A DNA stretch of 64,000 nucleotides, from the NCBI GenBank assembly GCA_007026445.1, contig VDMD01000001.1, positions 3,720,001-3,784,000 of the forward strand, given 5' to 3'. Below are positions 30,858 through 42,318 of the stretch, in pieces. A model generated the notes under the pieces. That model saw only the letters and a program-made list of their open reading frames with translations, ran no database searches and was not told the DNA's origin. Positions within the stretch are counted from its first letter, which is position 1. Each line of letters opens with the position of its first letter. The translations under genes and the position numbers were made by a program. The DNA comes from Schizophyllum amplum (taxonomy: Eukaryota; Basidiomycota; Agaricomycetes; Agaricales; Schizophyllaceae).

Positions 30858-32115
30858 ATGACCGCCCTCGCGCTTTGCACCATTTGTCTAGAGGCTCGCG
30901 CTCTCGCTGAGCTGCGCTTCTTCGCTGCATGTGGTGCGTAGACCAGCTCTCGATTGTCATCCCTTGTCCTTTTCAAGCCAGCCACGTCGACCATGCGGGT
31001 ACTGATGACATGTCCCAGGTCATGGATTCTGCATCTTGTGTCTCACGCGCACGACTACCGATGCGTGTCCAGCGTGTCGTACCCCGAATATTGCGGGCCC
31101 GCCCCGAAGAATATATGTCGACTTTCTTGAGGACGACGACCAGGAGCTTCCAGGCGACGCTACCCGACCACAATGCCCTCACACACCCCTCCATTCCGAC
31201 GTCACCGTTGACACGAGCGAAGATGATCTCGACACGGTCGTTCGACAACTGGGCACGCTTGCAGACGCGCCGCGATTGGATAGAGAGACTAAGGTATGTT
31301 GCGTATCGCGGCTCTGTCCTGATGATGACCAATCCCTCCCTCAGACGCGTGTTTTCCAAGCTCTCGCGACTCTTGAAGACGAGCTACGCCCCACCCTCGC
31401 AGCCCTTCGTGCGGAGCGGGAGGACAATACGCTATTGCTTGCCGACCTCGATGCTGTGTACAGCGCACTCGATGGTGCACGCAACCGCGTGCGCGTCCTG
31501 GAGAGGGAGCGAGAAGCCGTACTCAAGACGCAACACGTTCTCGAAAGGGAGCGGCGGGAATTGCAGAAAGAGAGGCGAAGCCTTGTGGAGATTGTGGCGC
31601 GCGCGATGCGGGAGCTACGCGCGAGCGGGAAGCGAGAGAAGCAGTATGATGAGGAGGTCACTGCGCTGCGCGAGGAACGCGATGTCCTTCAAGGGCAGTT
31701 GAGTGACCAGGATCTGCATGTAAGTCTCCAGTTCTCTGATGATCTGTATCTCGCTGAGATGACGCGTGCTAGGTCAGTTTCCTTGAGCGCATGCTAGCCG
31801 ACAAGACGGCCAAGGCAGTCAGACGAGGACGCAGGGCGGCAGGACTACAGAAGGAGGTCAAGGCGCTCCGCGAGGATGTTGTGGGGCTCGAGCACGAGCT
31901 TCAGGCGTTGGGCTGCGAGACGTCTGCGCACGTAGAGGCAACGTTGGCCATATATGAAGACGACGAGGTCCGTGCTTCCTCTCTCTAATCTTCAAGCGGG
32001 CGCTGACGGGATATAGACCATGGTGCAGCTGCCATCAAAGCTCCATCGTCAATGTGTCTTGCGGCGAAGCAAGAGCGAGGAGCCTCGGCTAAGCTCAGGA
32101 GGGTCATCGCGATGA
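30858..32115 (+). CDS. RING-finger / coiled-coil protein, copy 3
   Basis: Start 30858: MTALALCTICLEARALAELR and FFAACG, then intron 30934-31018, which splits the Gly codon in phase 1 exactly as in the two copies at 1-2517. The next exon gives HGFCILCLT and ACPACRT, completing a C3HC4 RING. An acidic linker (DFLEDDDQELPGD) is followed by an intron after DRETK and a very long coiled coil of Arg/Glu-rich heptads (REREAVLKTQHVLERERREL). Two more introns lead to LQKEVKALREDVVGLEHEL and a basic tail ending SSGGSSR. Length about 335 residues. Probably an E3-like protein of the same family; no C-terminal membrane segment is seen here. A hAT-type MITE lies in its upstream region. Confidence 0.75.
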
Positions 32116-32464
32116 AGTGTGAACGGAACGACTGAGTATTCTCCCCCGTATATTTGACAAATGTGAATCAGTACTTTCGCGATCTACTTATCTAGCTTGG
32201 CTTGGATGTCTACGGTTTGATCATCATGAAAAGAAAGATCAAACAAACTTGAGTTCCAAAATAGAGAAAGTTCTGGTCAAGCCAGCTGCACGTGCGGTAC
32301 TTCGCTATCACAGCCAATTTGGAAGCACTCGGGGCGAGCGCGTGCATACACAAATGACGGGGAACAACAATCCTATACCGCCAGCGACTCAAGTACTCAG
32401 CTTCAAGCTGTATAGATCCTAGGAATACCTTCCGTCCTTACGTTGGATGCATCATCAGTACTGT
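32116..32464. other. intergenic between convergent genes
   Basis: About 350 AT-richer bases between the 3' ends of RING copy 3 and the next minus-strand gene. Nothing recognised. Confidence 0.4.
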
Positions 32465-34365
32465 TCATCCCAACATTTGTGTCGCTCCGTGCTTCTCAAG
32501 TTTCTCGAAGACTGCCTGCAGTTGTGCGACAGTGTCGGCCGAGGGAGGCAGGTAGCCATCTTTCTCCAACTGCTCTAAGAAACCTTGAAGCGAGAACTTA
32601 GTGACTCTCCCTCCATCTTCTCGCGGAGGTGCTCCCCCACATCGCACGAAGCCAAACCTGCAATCTCCCCTTCTGAACACAGTATTCGGTTCGTCCATCA
32701 AGAACATCCACATCCCCGTCGACGGCAAGTTTGCCATCGTCGGCGTGCACCACACAGCGCGCTCGCCCCAGGCCTTGCCCGCCGGAAGCACGCCGGCAGA
32801 GATAACCGCCTCGAGCCCGGCGTCGCCCCTCGCAAACTGCTGATAATTGTCCTCCAGTGCCGCGTCCACAAGCAACCGCAGATTTTGTGCCACCTGACGC
32901 AGGGAGAGGAGCGGGATCGTGACCATGCCCTGAGAGCCGTACGATTCGCTCATGCCGCTCACGTAATGGATAGCGAATGCGCAGGGATAATACGCGTGCT
33001 GGCGCCAGGAGTACAGAAGGGGGTGGATGAGCTCTTCGATGTGGCCGAAGAGAGCGGGGGTGTCAAGCAGGGCAGTAAGGTCCGCGTCGGTGACTCCAGT
33101 ACGGATGAGAACGAGGCGTCGAATCATGCGTTTAGCGGCGAGGAGGGTGCGGAGGCCGTCGCCAGTGAGTGCGGTGTTGCCTGTCAGGTTGAGGGCATCC
33201 AAGGAGGCGTCGGCGGGTACGAGCTTGACCAGGTCTTCGCCAGAGAGCTGAAGTTCGGAGAGGTTGATGACAGATCCTGCAACTTCTATGTACCTTGCGA
33301 GCACGGGCAAGGCGATGTCGGGGAAGGGGGCCCCGAGTTCACGAGCTGCTTCCAGCAATTTGGGTAGCTTGTTCGCTTGCAGAAGTATCGGCACGATGCC
33401 TTCCTCGCCCGTCTCGAGAGCCTGCTTGACCGATGGCTCCAAGGTCAAAGACGCGAGCGAGGGGATTTCCGGGCTTCCGCCGTCCGTTTCCTCCACTGGC
33501 CCGCTGCCAGCTTCGACGCCCTGTCCGTCGTTGTCGGCTTCCTCCTGATCAGAAACCACTTCGTCTTCCTCGCCATCGTCGTCCCCGTACTCATATTCCA
33601 CCGCCTCGTCCGGCCATGCCTCCGCAATGTCGTCCTCGTCGATGACAGGAACTTCTTGCATGAGCGCGATCAGGTCTTTGCAGTGCTTCCGCTGCACGCT
33701 CGCCGGATCTTTGCGTTCAGCCTTATAGTATGCCCACAGATAAGACGCGGCGGACAGCGGTACCATGCGCGGGCTCTTTGTTGGCGTACTGTGTCCCGGG
33801 AGAAAACAGTAACGTGGGCGAGTGGGATCCGTGACATCGAAGATTGAGAGCCCCTCGTCGTTGTCTGCGCATACGCCTCAGAATTTGTGCCACGAAATGC
33901 CAGAGGAAATCACGATGCACCTTCATCCCAGCACCCCATCGACGCGTGGAGGATGTTCTTGTGCGAGCCCCCAGAAAAGTAACGGCCGCTCAGGCTGATA
34001 CTCGACTCGTCCAGATCGGCGTTGAACGCCAAGTTGAGGAGAAACAGAGTATACGGACACCTACCACCACCGGTCAGTACACCGCTATTGTAAGAGCAGA
34101 GATCAACGACGCACGGTACCCTGGGTATAACTGGCTCCTGCGTGCCCTCAGCGCCATATTTTCCCTCGATGCTGCGAAGCTCCTCGCGGACGATCTGAGC
34201 ATTCGATTCCTGCTTGAGAAGGGTGACCATGCGGTGGGCGCCCTTGACTGGGAGCGAGCCGTAGCACCAGTGGTTGTACATGGCGCCGACGCATCGGTAG
34301 CGCGCGTCGCCGCCCCCATGGGGCCTGACTCTAGCGATGATGAACATTTGGTGTGGTTGGCCCAT
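32465..34365 (-). CDS. conserved basidiomycete protein with acidic linker and LRR-like repeats
   Basis: Two exons. Start MGQPHQMFIIARVRPHGGG with AMYNHWCYGSLPVKGAHRM and EELRSIEGKYGAEG, a beginning I associate with a widespread, functionally unassigned agaricomycete family. Intron near 33868-33923 (GTGCATCG...GCGCAG) joins CWDE to DNDEGLSIFDVTDPTRPRY. A strongly acidic region follows (EYGDDDGEEDEVVSDQEE), then leucine-rich units (LSELQLSGEDLVKLVPADAS, LDALNLTGNTALTGDGLRTL, RRLVLIRTGVTDADLTALLD) that look like RNI-type LRRs. The C-terminal block ends with FLEQLEKDGYLPPSADTV. Length about 600 residues. No catalytic motif. A protein-binding role is inferred from the repeats only. Confidence 0.65.
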
Positions 34366-34847
34366 GTCGAAGAATCAGTATAGGCGGCAGGCTTGGACGG
34401 AGGCGTTACGAAGAGGTGGAAGGTGCGCAAGAGAGGACAAGCCTGCGTATACTTATGGACTGCGGTGTTAGAAGGCATCGATCACCCTAGAAGAGAGAAC
34501 AATGGAAGCGCGCACCTGGGATGATTCAGATCCCACGCCTGCAGCGATATCGATGGGAAATGAACCCCATGTGAGAGGCACTACGACCTTGGGCAGAGGT
34601 CACTGATCTTAGAAGGTCTGCTGTGAATGCGATGATCAAGAGGTTGATTGCAAACAGCTACATACGTATCGAGCGAAGGTCGAGAGCACAGGATGCTGCA
34701 AGTCTCGTTGAGATGTAGCACACTGGATGTTTACTCCTCCTCGTGCCAGACCAGCCCTCCCCACTGCCGAACCGGCGTCCCCTGCCCCGGACCAGCCCTC
34801 CCCCACACCGGACTTAGAGAGCGCACCCATCCATCCCCCACACCAGA
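34366..34847. other. intergenic, promoter side of the acidic protein
   Basis: About 480 bases. Minus-strand frames here are in the wrong register to extend either neighbour. Nothing else recognised. Confidence 0.4.
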
Positions 34848-36489
34848 CTATCCCTCCCCCGCACCAGCCAAATCCCGTCTTGCCTGCTGCACCTCCAGTC
34901 TCTCCAGCACCGCCCGATGCAAGCTCGAGCTCTTCGTCCGCGTCCGCGAGCTCGTCGGCTGCGATGCGCTCGCTGACGCCTCGGCTGCCGTTGGCGGCGG
35001 CGGTGGCGGGGCGGCGGAGCGCATCTGCACGGGGACGATGACGGGGGTGGTACGCGGGGGTGGGGGCCACTGTGTTTGAGCAGTCATATCAGCTCGACCT
35101 GTATATACAAAAGTAGAAGAGTGAGCCGCGTACCCCTCGATTTGGCTGGTTAAAGTGCAGCGCGGCCCAGGGCGGGTAGTCGCGCTCCAGATGTGAGATG
35201 TGGTCCTCGATGAGCTTGAGACGGTAAGCGACTGAGCTCGGTTGGGTGGGGACTGCAAAAGAGAGTGAGAACGTGAAAGGCGAGGACATGAAGGGTGAGG
35301 ACGCGAAGGCTGAGACCGGGGCAATAAGCTGACGACCGTCGCAACGCACCATACTGCAACGCCAGATGCTGCTCCACCGCCCCAACGCGCTCGTCCATGT
35401 CGGCCGTGCGACTGTTCTCCGCGGGCGGTTTTGCCGGCTCCTCGTCCTTCTTTACAGTCCGCCGCAAGGGCCCATCCTCGTTCTTCGCAATGTCATACTT
35501 CATCTGCCTGTCCCGATCCACTTGGCGGGCGTCGGTGCGCGCGCAGGAGCCTCCCGCGTCCGTGTCTGCCGACTCGGCTACCTGAGTGTCCGGCTGTGGT
35601 GGGGCTTCGCCGTCGCTCATCCTCTGTCGCTTCCTCTTGAGATTGTCGACAAACTCGGCGCGGTTGGACGCGTCGTTGCGCCGCCGGTTCTCCGCGAGGA
35701 ATTGCGAGATGGATTTGTTGATCTGTGGCATGGATTAGCGATACTCAGAGTGTCACTGCGGATTTCGCACCGAACTAGTCGGCTGGAGATTCGGTGCATG
35801 GGTGTACGCCAGCTTCCGTTCCTCAATCGGCTCTGCGTTGGGGTCGTGGGCAACCTACAATAAACGTTGTCAGACGAAGACCGCCAGGACTCACGACATA
35901 CTGATAAACCTTGCACGAGCCTCTGGATCGCCGCCGATACCTTCTTCTTCTCCCAGTCCGGGTTCATCACGAGCACGTCCATCTCGAAGCCCTTTCGCGT
36001 CTGCGTGAAGCCAATCGTCTTGAAAAAGTCCATCAGCACCTCGTCCCAGTGCTTCGGCAGGACGGGATCGGGCGGCGGAGGGGTCGGCGGGCGGCGTGGG
36101 GGCACGGGCACCGCGTGCTGCTTGCCGTCACCCTTCGCGAGCGCGGCGGCTGCGGTGGTGTAGCCCGCGGACTGGTAGTAGGCCTGCGAGTTGGTGAAGG
36201 GGTACGTCGCGGGCTGCCAGTGCTGCCAGTTCTGCGCGGGGTAATTGTAGTACGACTGCGCGGTAGGCGCGGGGGATGGGTAGCTCTGCGACGTCGCGGG
36301 GGGAGTGGCGCGGAAGACGGTGCTGGTGGCTCCATTGCCGGCGTAGTTGTGCACATACGCGGTCGGCGCGGGCATGGAGCCGCTCGCGGTGCGCGCAGAG
36401 GGGACTGCCTTGGGAGCTATAGCAATGTTGGTGGGCGGCACCGGCGTCGGCGCGGACGACGGCCCCGCGCTTTCGTTATTCGAGGACAT
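34848..36489 (-). CDS. conserved protein, possibly MBIP-like
   Basis: Start 36489 (MSSNNESAGPSSAPTPVPP). The first about 130 residues are Ala/Pro/Tyr-rich and disordered. A globular block follows: LPKHWDEVLMDFFKTIGFTQ and GFEMDVLVMNPDWEKKK. Across two introns come AHDPNAEPIEERKLAYTH and INKSISQFLAENRRRNDASN with a basic segment (LKRKRQRM). A later exon has VAYRLKLIEDHISHLERDYP and PWAALHFNQP, then a final exon with a Pro run and ending DLAGAGEG. The R-L-x-x-I-E-x-x-I-x-x-L-E...P motif resembles the C-terminal helix of MBIP, a subunit of the ATAC histone acetyltransferase complex, but I cannot confirm orthology. It shares a 74-bp divergent promoter with the ZCCHC9-like gene. Confidence 0.6.
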
Positions 36490-36563
36490 GAGGGAAAGAG
36501 ACAAAGAACAAGACCTTCCTTTTTGGAACACCTTTTTGTTCTTTGATCTCGCCCACCATCACC
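36490..36563. promoter_or_regulatory. short bidirectional promoter
   Basis: Only 74 bases separate the start codons of the divergent MBIP-like and ZCCHC9-like genes, so they must share promoter sequence. No TATA box is visible. Confidence 0.6.
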
Positions 36564-37505
36564 ATGACACGAGTGACCAGCATCGGTATCAAGCGCGCCT
36601 ACGTGAATGCATCCCCTCCCCCAGAGGCAGTCGACGTGGACGAGCCTGCCCCCGCCGAAAATGCGCCCCCAAAGAAGAAGAGAAAACATGACTCTGACGC
36701 TGAGCCGCCAGCGAAAAAAACATACAAGAATAAAGGTCCGTCGGGTACTCCAAAGAATGGCGAGGAGCTCACTGACAAATGGACAGCGATAGCTGAGAGG
36801 GCACAGCGATCTGAGCAGCGCCGCCTGCAGCGTATTTCGGAGCGGGATGCGGATACAACCTGCTTCGCCTGCCGCGAGAAGGGGCACGCTGCCAGGTTCT
36901 GCCCCAAGACGAAAGGTCAAGGGGGAAACAAGACCGCGGTTGGAATCTGCTATCGGTGCGTGTTACGCTCATTCATAGAATGTACTGACCCATGTCCCTG
37001 CAGATGCGGCTCGATGCGCCATAGTCTGAAGCGCTGCAGGAAACCCCACGATCCGGAAAGCCCTCTCCCCTTTGCCACCTGCTTCGTCTGCAGTGGGACG
37101 GGTCACCTTGCCTCTGCCTGTCCCGATAACCAGGACAAGGGGATCTACCCGAATGGAGGCTGCTGCAAACTTTGCGGGGAGACATCACATCTCGCAAAGG
37201 ACTGCGCCTTGCGGAAGCCTGGTGCGTATGCGCCAAGGATCGGACGTTACAGCTCACTGATCCTGGAGTTCCTTGTTGCAGACGTCAAGCCAGCGGCCGT
37301 GATCGGCTTCGTAGAGGCACCCGGTGCGGACGAGGACGACTTCCACACCCTGCGCCGGCTGGACAAGCAGCTCGATCGCGCAGAGAGAGTCGACGGCAAG
37401 AAAAAGAAGCTTGCGGACGTGAAGACTGGTGCGCACTCAGGCGTCACCAAGTCCTTTGGGCCTGCACCCACGCCGTCGATCAAGAAGAAGGTCGTCAACT
37501 TTTGA
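36564..37505 (+). CDS. CCHC zinc-knuckle protein, ZCCHC9-like
   Basis: Three exons. A basic, disordered N-terminus (KKKRKHDSDAEPPAKKTYK) precedes a helical segment (ERAQRSEQRRLQRISER). Zinc knuckles follow: CFACREKGHAARFC, a second begun by ICYR before an intron and finished as CGSMRHSLKRC after it, CFVCSGTGHLASAC, and CKLCGETSHLAKDC. An intron after ALRKP leads to the C-terminal part with VIGFVEAPGADEDDFHTLRR and a basic tail. Four CCHC knuckles with this spacing match the ZCCHC9 family, nucleolar RNA-binding proteins linked to ribosome biogenesis. Length about 280 residues. Apparently intact. Confidence 0.82.
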   Translation: MTRVTSIGIKRAYVNASPPPEAVDVDEPAPAENAPPKKKRKHDSDAEPPAKKTYKNKGPSGTPKNGEELTDKWTAIAERAQRSEQRRLQRISERDADTTCFACREKGHAARFCPKTKGQGGNKTAVGICYRCVLRSFIECTDPCPCRCGSMRHSLKRCRKPHDPESPLPFATCFVCSGTGHLASACPDNQDKGIYPNGGCCKLCGETSHLAKDCALRKPGAYAPRIGRYSSLILEFLVADVKPAAVIGFVEAPGADEDDFHTLRRLDKQLDRAERVDGKKKKLADVKTGAHSGVTKSFGPAPTPSIKKKVVNF

Positions 37506-37801
37506 AGCAGCGGCCACCATCATCCATGGGATCCGCTCAGCATCCCTCTTGCCATACATATATCTGGATCTTCTTCCCCGTCGTCCCATGGTTCATTTCG
37601 CGTACTCCCCGTCCTACAGACTATACAAGGGTACAATAAATATACAAAACAACACATCGTCCTCGAGTCGAGGTTCACCGGTCACCTTCAAGGCATCACT
37701 ACATAAATAATCCCAGATCGTCAGTCGGATCTTTCTGCTTCCTCCGTTACACGCAGCCTTCATCCACTGTCCGCCAACCACCGTCCTCCGTACAACAACC
37801 C
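37506..37801. other. short intergenic between convergent genes
   Basis: About 300 bases with poly-A-like patches (near 37630-37655), consistent with 3' UTRs of the two convergent genes. Confidence 0.4.
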
Positions 37802-40157
37802 TCACCCATGGTACGGCTGCGTCGCCTGCCGATAGTCGGGTGGCAGCGTGCCGCCAGCCGGGACCTCGTCTACGGCGCTGGTCCCATCCGTTGTGCTACT
37901 GACACCCGCCCCCTCGAGCTCACTCTCACCTCCCAATGACCCGAAATCTTGCGCTGACCCGAAATCCTGCGCGCGCCCCTCCACAGCAGCGCGATTCGCG
38001 CGCAGCTCGCTCTCCGGGATGCCCGAAAGGGACTGCCCAGCGGTGGCGGGGATGTTGACGCTGCCTTTGCGCGACGGGATGTGGCCGGTCTGGTTGGGAA
38101 GGTTCTGGCTGCCTTGACCCGAATGGCCGTGGTTGGCCTGGCCAGACAGCGTGTATCCAGCCCCACCAGCCAGGCTAACGCTGCCCCCGCCGGCGAACTT
38201 GACGCTGCTGACGGCAGAGTGCCCGCTGGCGGAAGTGCCGCTCCTGCTTGAATTGACCGAGTGCCCGCTCCTACCGGAGCTGCCGCTGGAGGTTCGTTGG
38301 GGAGCGGCGCCGCGCTCTGTCACCGGATTCGCGTTCGGGTACGTCGCGGGTGGTGGTGGGGGCCCTGTGTATGTCGCCGGCGTGGGACCGTTATATATCG
38401 GACCAGCATACGGTCCGGTATACGGGAAGGGCGAGGGTATGGCGCCGCCGGGTAGCGGGGTCGCGGAGGTGACCGTGATCGCTGGGCCTGTGAGGTCGAG
38501 AGGAAGTCCGGGAGGCGGCGGGGGCGACTGTAACAGTACGTTGAGCGTGCGCAGTATAAGTGTGGTTCGGTCCTTATTTACCTGCCATGAATTGACATGC
38601 CACGAGTCCACGCTTGCGCGCTTGACGCTCGTGCGCGACCAGTCGAATACGGGGAGGACGCTGCCGCCCTTCTCGTCGCTGATGTCCCGCCCGAAGGTAG
38701 GCCTCCGGCCGAGGATATCGCGCCCGCCGAAGATGTTGCGCCCCCGCCCGCGCTGGCTTCGGAACACGAACCAGTATACGGCGAAGAGGATGAAGGCAAC
38801 AATAGCTAGGACAGAGATGACGATGCCCGCGATCGCGCCCTGTGATAGCCTACGGCGTTGCATGTCAGTTCACAGTTTCCTATGCCCCACCAGGCCACAA
38901 ACTCACCCATTCCCGCCCGTCGAGGAATCAAACTCCCCCTTCTCCGTTCTATAGGTCAGAGCAAAGTCGAGCGCCACACCATCTGAGCTTTCTGACACAA
39001 GATCCACAACATGCGGCCCATCTGCGAGCCCTGCGGCATGGAACAGCACCTCCTTGGCTCCGTTGCGCGTCTTGTTCGCGCTGAAGGTCTCGAGCTGCGT
39101 GCCGTTCTCGCTGAGCACAGGCGCGCCGTCGACGAGCACAGAGTATGTGCCGTAGGCGGGGCCGACAGGGCCGTAGAGCGTGACGCCGGCGCCAGTGAAG
39201 GCGAATTGGGCGGAGGACCCGGAGGTGGATGTCGTGCTGAGAACGAGTACTCAGTCAGCAGGGGTGATCGCTACGCAATGTGAAGAGGAAGAGAGAGAGT
39301 ACGCACTGGCCTGTGCCACCGAGAAAGGTGCCGGGGTTCTGAACCTTGGTGGACCAGTCGTCGTCAAAGGTGAAGCTCTCCTCAGTGTCCTGCCAGGTGT
39401 GTACGACAACACCGCTGTCGTCCGACTCCTCCCCGATGTTGCTGTTCCAGGTGATCTACATAGCAGGAGGAAGCGTGAGCAAAATTAGGTCCACCTACAA
39501 TACAAGTCATTCAAGAAGACGACGCACGAAATCAATATCCAGAAACTTGTCCTCCAGATTCGTCAGCTCGACGGTGTGCGTGCCCGGTGCAAGATTGCTC
39601 GCGGAATAAAGCTGAGCTTGCAGCTTCTCTGGGCTGGCGCCGCCGTCCATCTCGCCGCTGAAGGCGCCGTCGAGCTTGACCTGCGACATCGAAGCCATGC
39701 ATCAGCACTGGATCGGATGTTTTGCACGCGTTTCTCTGCGCACACCACTCCTGCATGCGCAACATCCTCCCACCAATGGCGATCATATGCAGACATCACC
39801 GCACCTGGTACCGTCCGTGATTCGGGCGCTTGCCGCCGAAGAGCGCAACTGCGGTGCCGTTGAAGGTGAAAGTCATCGTCGCGCCCGTCGTTTGTGTCAA
39901 CATAAAGTTCGTGGACGAGTATCTGTGTTGCGTGCGGTGAGCGGAACATGTGGTGGACGCGATGGGGAGAGGGGGATGGAGAGGAATGCAGGTAAGGTAG
40001 ATACGCAGGGAAGGAAGACAATCAGAGAGACAAGTAGAGAAGCAAGACACACGTACGAGCTGGCAAGATTATCACTGCTGGGATCGCCCGGAATCCAGTC
40101 CGGAGAGTACGAGATGATCGGAGAGGTGTCTTCGATGGTGGTGGTGAGCGAGGGCAT
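37802..40157 (-). CDS. single-pass membrane protein with two galactose-binding-like repeats
   Basis: Start 40157 (MPSLTTTIEDTSPIISYSPD) without a signal peptide, the usual form in this basidiomycete family. Two related beta-rich modules follow: one with TGATMTFTFNGTAVALFGGK and LAPGTHTVELTNLEDKFLDI, the other with FAFTGAGVTLYGPVGPAYGT, VLVDGAPVLSENGTQ and GPHVVDLVSESSDGVAL. After a short linker (DSSTGGNG) comes a TM helix, AIAGIVISVLAIVAFILFAV, followed by a basic stop-transfer (FRSQRGRGR). The cytoplasmic tail of about 270 residues is Gly/Ser/Pro-rich. A surface sensor or wall-anchoring role is plausible from the architecture, not shown. About six short introns; start exon and last exon are clear, the middle joins approximate. 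Confidence 0.75.
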
Positions 40158-40929
40158 CGTGAAGTGCGAGATTTCGAAAGAGAATAGATAAAAGAGACGA
40201 AATTGAACAAAAGCGACCGATAAAATGAACACAAGCGAAAAGGAAGCCCCAAATCGAAAAGCCTTCACAGAAGGCAAAGCAAGACGGGTCGGAAGAGAAG
40301 GATGAAGGAACGGAAGGGGAAGAGAGCGAACAAAATTGATCAGCTCACCATCGCGGCGGCTATATCAGGGCGCGGGCAGTGCGGCGCGGCGTTTCCCCTG
40401 GTCGATGCGGGATTGGTGCGGCGCGCCCAAGGATGGGGTACGCGCCACCGCCTCCGACGCTCAAGATGCGGGCGCGTTGCTCACACGGCCTGGTTAGATC
40501 GGAGTGGTCGTCAAGCAGCTCAAGCCCTTCATCAGGATAGTGATTGCAAGGATGTTTGTGAAACGCCAGGGACGCATAGCCAGGGAGCCAATCACAAGCT
40601 GTGTAAGCATGTATGTGAGTCTGTGAGCTTGGCCTTGAAGCTTGAAGACAGTAGACTATGTAACTGATGAAAGAGAGTCAATGATATTTTCTCCACGGTG
40701 AGCACACAAAGGTCAACTTAAGCTTGGAACCGTGAGCGCGGCCCTCAGCTGGCGCGGCTCGAGAATTACTCGAAAGGATGTGAAGAGAGATACTCGCTCG
40801 TCGATCTGTCAGTGCAGGAATGCCTTCCCGGGCAACGTGGTCCTACGATGGCCCGGCGCGCGGCGTGATAGTACACTTTACTAGTATACACAAAGTATAC
40901 AGGAATGCATTGTTGGCTGCAACACAAGG
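40158..40929. other. intergenic, nothing recognised
   Basis: About 770 bases between the start of the membrane protein and the end of the kinase-like pseudogene. No gene or repeat is seen. Confidence 0.4.
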
Positions 40930-41915
40930 CTACGTAGACGTCCTAACGCCGCCTACGAGTTCGTACACGCTCAGCACCTGTGCGACGAGTAAGTAATGAG
41001 TTATTCAATTCATGACAAGCACTGACCCAGTGTGTTGTTGCCAAATAGGACCAGCCGACCCATGGCGTAAGACATTGCGCGGGTATTATCTGGTGCTAGC
41101 GGTGGCTTGACGCGATGCGCTATGCTGGAAAAGAAGCGTAGCGACTTTGATAGCAAGAAGGTTGCGAACGAGGCTGGTAGAAAACACATGTATGCAAAGT
41201 CGATGACCCAGAGTTTTTCGTCGTCATCGACAATGAAGTTGTTATCTTCGGGGAAGGCTGGTCATAGGTGCAGGTCTGTGGAAGCGGCAAGAAAATCAAC
41301 GCTATAGCCAGCCCCCATACGGCGAAGGATCTTGTTCAGCGCACGGGAGTGTCAATAGGGAGTACCAAAAGCAAGTGGAAAGCATGCCTCGTTTATATGT
41401 GCCTCGAGATGCCCAGCTGAGGGGTACTCGAACGCCGATATACATTAGTTGAAGAGCATATGGCGAATGCGACCGCCGCCAACGGGGCCGGGGGCAGTCG
41501 TGGCGGGCACCTTAATGCTGATGAGCTGCTGTATGGCGGCAGCGACAGCTATTTTGTCGTCCACAAGATAGCCTCCCTTGAGCGCCTTGCGTTGGGCGAT
41601 TGTTGTGCCTTGGACGAAGTCCATGGCGATATAGCCACGGGTACCGCGCGAGAAGCCAAGGTGAACATTGGGGATGTGGAAGACGCTCGCAGGGTTGTTG
41701 TTCACGATGTTTGCGACATAAGCCTGTGTGCGGCCTTCGCTTCGGATGAGGGAACGATCGCTATATTTGACCCAGAATCGAGGATTGCCTGCGACCTGCA
41801 CGCAGACACCATTCCGAAGGAAATTTGCTTCTCGACATAAAAGAACGATGCCGTCGTGGGTCGGCAAGTCTCCTGTGTTCGCGTCGGCTGGATGCCAAAT
41901 CTCGTCTTCTTCCAT
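40930..41915 (-). pseudogene. decayed kinase-like (protein-kinase-like fold) gene
   Basis: The frame from 41915 (MEEDEIWHPADANTGDLP) is open through the N-lobe: FWVKYSDRSLIRSEGRTQAY, HIPNVHLGFSRGTRGYIAMD, FVQGTTIAQRKA and AAAIQQLISIKVPA, ending GGGRIRHMLFN. Three in-frame stops then interrupt recognisable homology. FEYPSAGHLEAHIN and ILRRMGAGYSVDF continue between them, and the catalytic-loop region is replaced by L-H-L-stop-P-A. Beyond it ED-NNFIVDDDEKLWVIDF (metal-binding loop, D-F-A here), LPASFATFLLSKS and, after an intron, VLSVYELVGGV finish at 40930. This pattern belongs to fungal aminoglycoside-phosphotransferase/kinase-like proteins that are numerous in agaricomycetes. Lost catalytic loop and stops argue for a pseudogene rather than unusual splicing, though one stop could lie in a 57-nt intron with a GC donor. 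Confidence 0.72.
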
Positions 41916-42318
41916 GACTACGATGCATGTCAGTCGAGGCGCACGAGGAACTGGATGTGAACTCACTTCAATAAGAGAAGGCGCAAAGCACGGATGAATA
42001 TGTGATCATGGCGGTTGAATACAAGGGCCCCTGAAGTTGTGACGGTTGAACGCGTGACAGTAATGCGCTTAGATTAGATTAGATATCATGCATGATGTCC
42101 AAACCGGGTCGCCGCATCGGGAATGATATTGTTCTTACTTCTTGCTTTCATCTTCGCTGCCGCCTGGGCCTGAGCCTCCAAGCATTTCAGAGCATCCTCC
42201 TTCTCTTTGAGCACAAGTCTCTGGCTGCTGAACATCATACTTTTTGACGCGACACGTAGAGACCTTGTCAAGCTCTCATCTTCTCACGCCGCACCCTCGG
42301 GACTCAATCTACACGCCC
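41916..42318. other. intergenic upstream of SCYL1-like gene
   Basis: About 400 bases including the small doubtful frame at 42086-42238 and a promoter for the kinase-like gene to the right. Confidence 0.4.
42086..42238 (-). CDS. possible 50-residue protein
   Basis: MMFSSQRLVLKEKEDALKCL continues into an Ala/Gln/Lys-rich helix (EAQAQAAAKMKARSKNN) and ends FGHHA. The composition looks like a short coiled coil rather than random translation. I do not recognise it. It is divergent from the SCYL1-like gene. No splice evidence; it may be only an open frame. Confidence 0.25.
   Translation of the reverse strand: MMFSSQRLVLKEKEDALKCLEAQAQAAAKMKARSKNNIIPDAATRFGHHA

Noticed and set aside
34636..35070. 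144-codon frames on both strands
   Set aside because: Shadows of the Pro-rich C-terminal exon of the MBIP-like gene; the spliced reading in the third frame explains the sequence.
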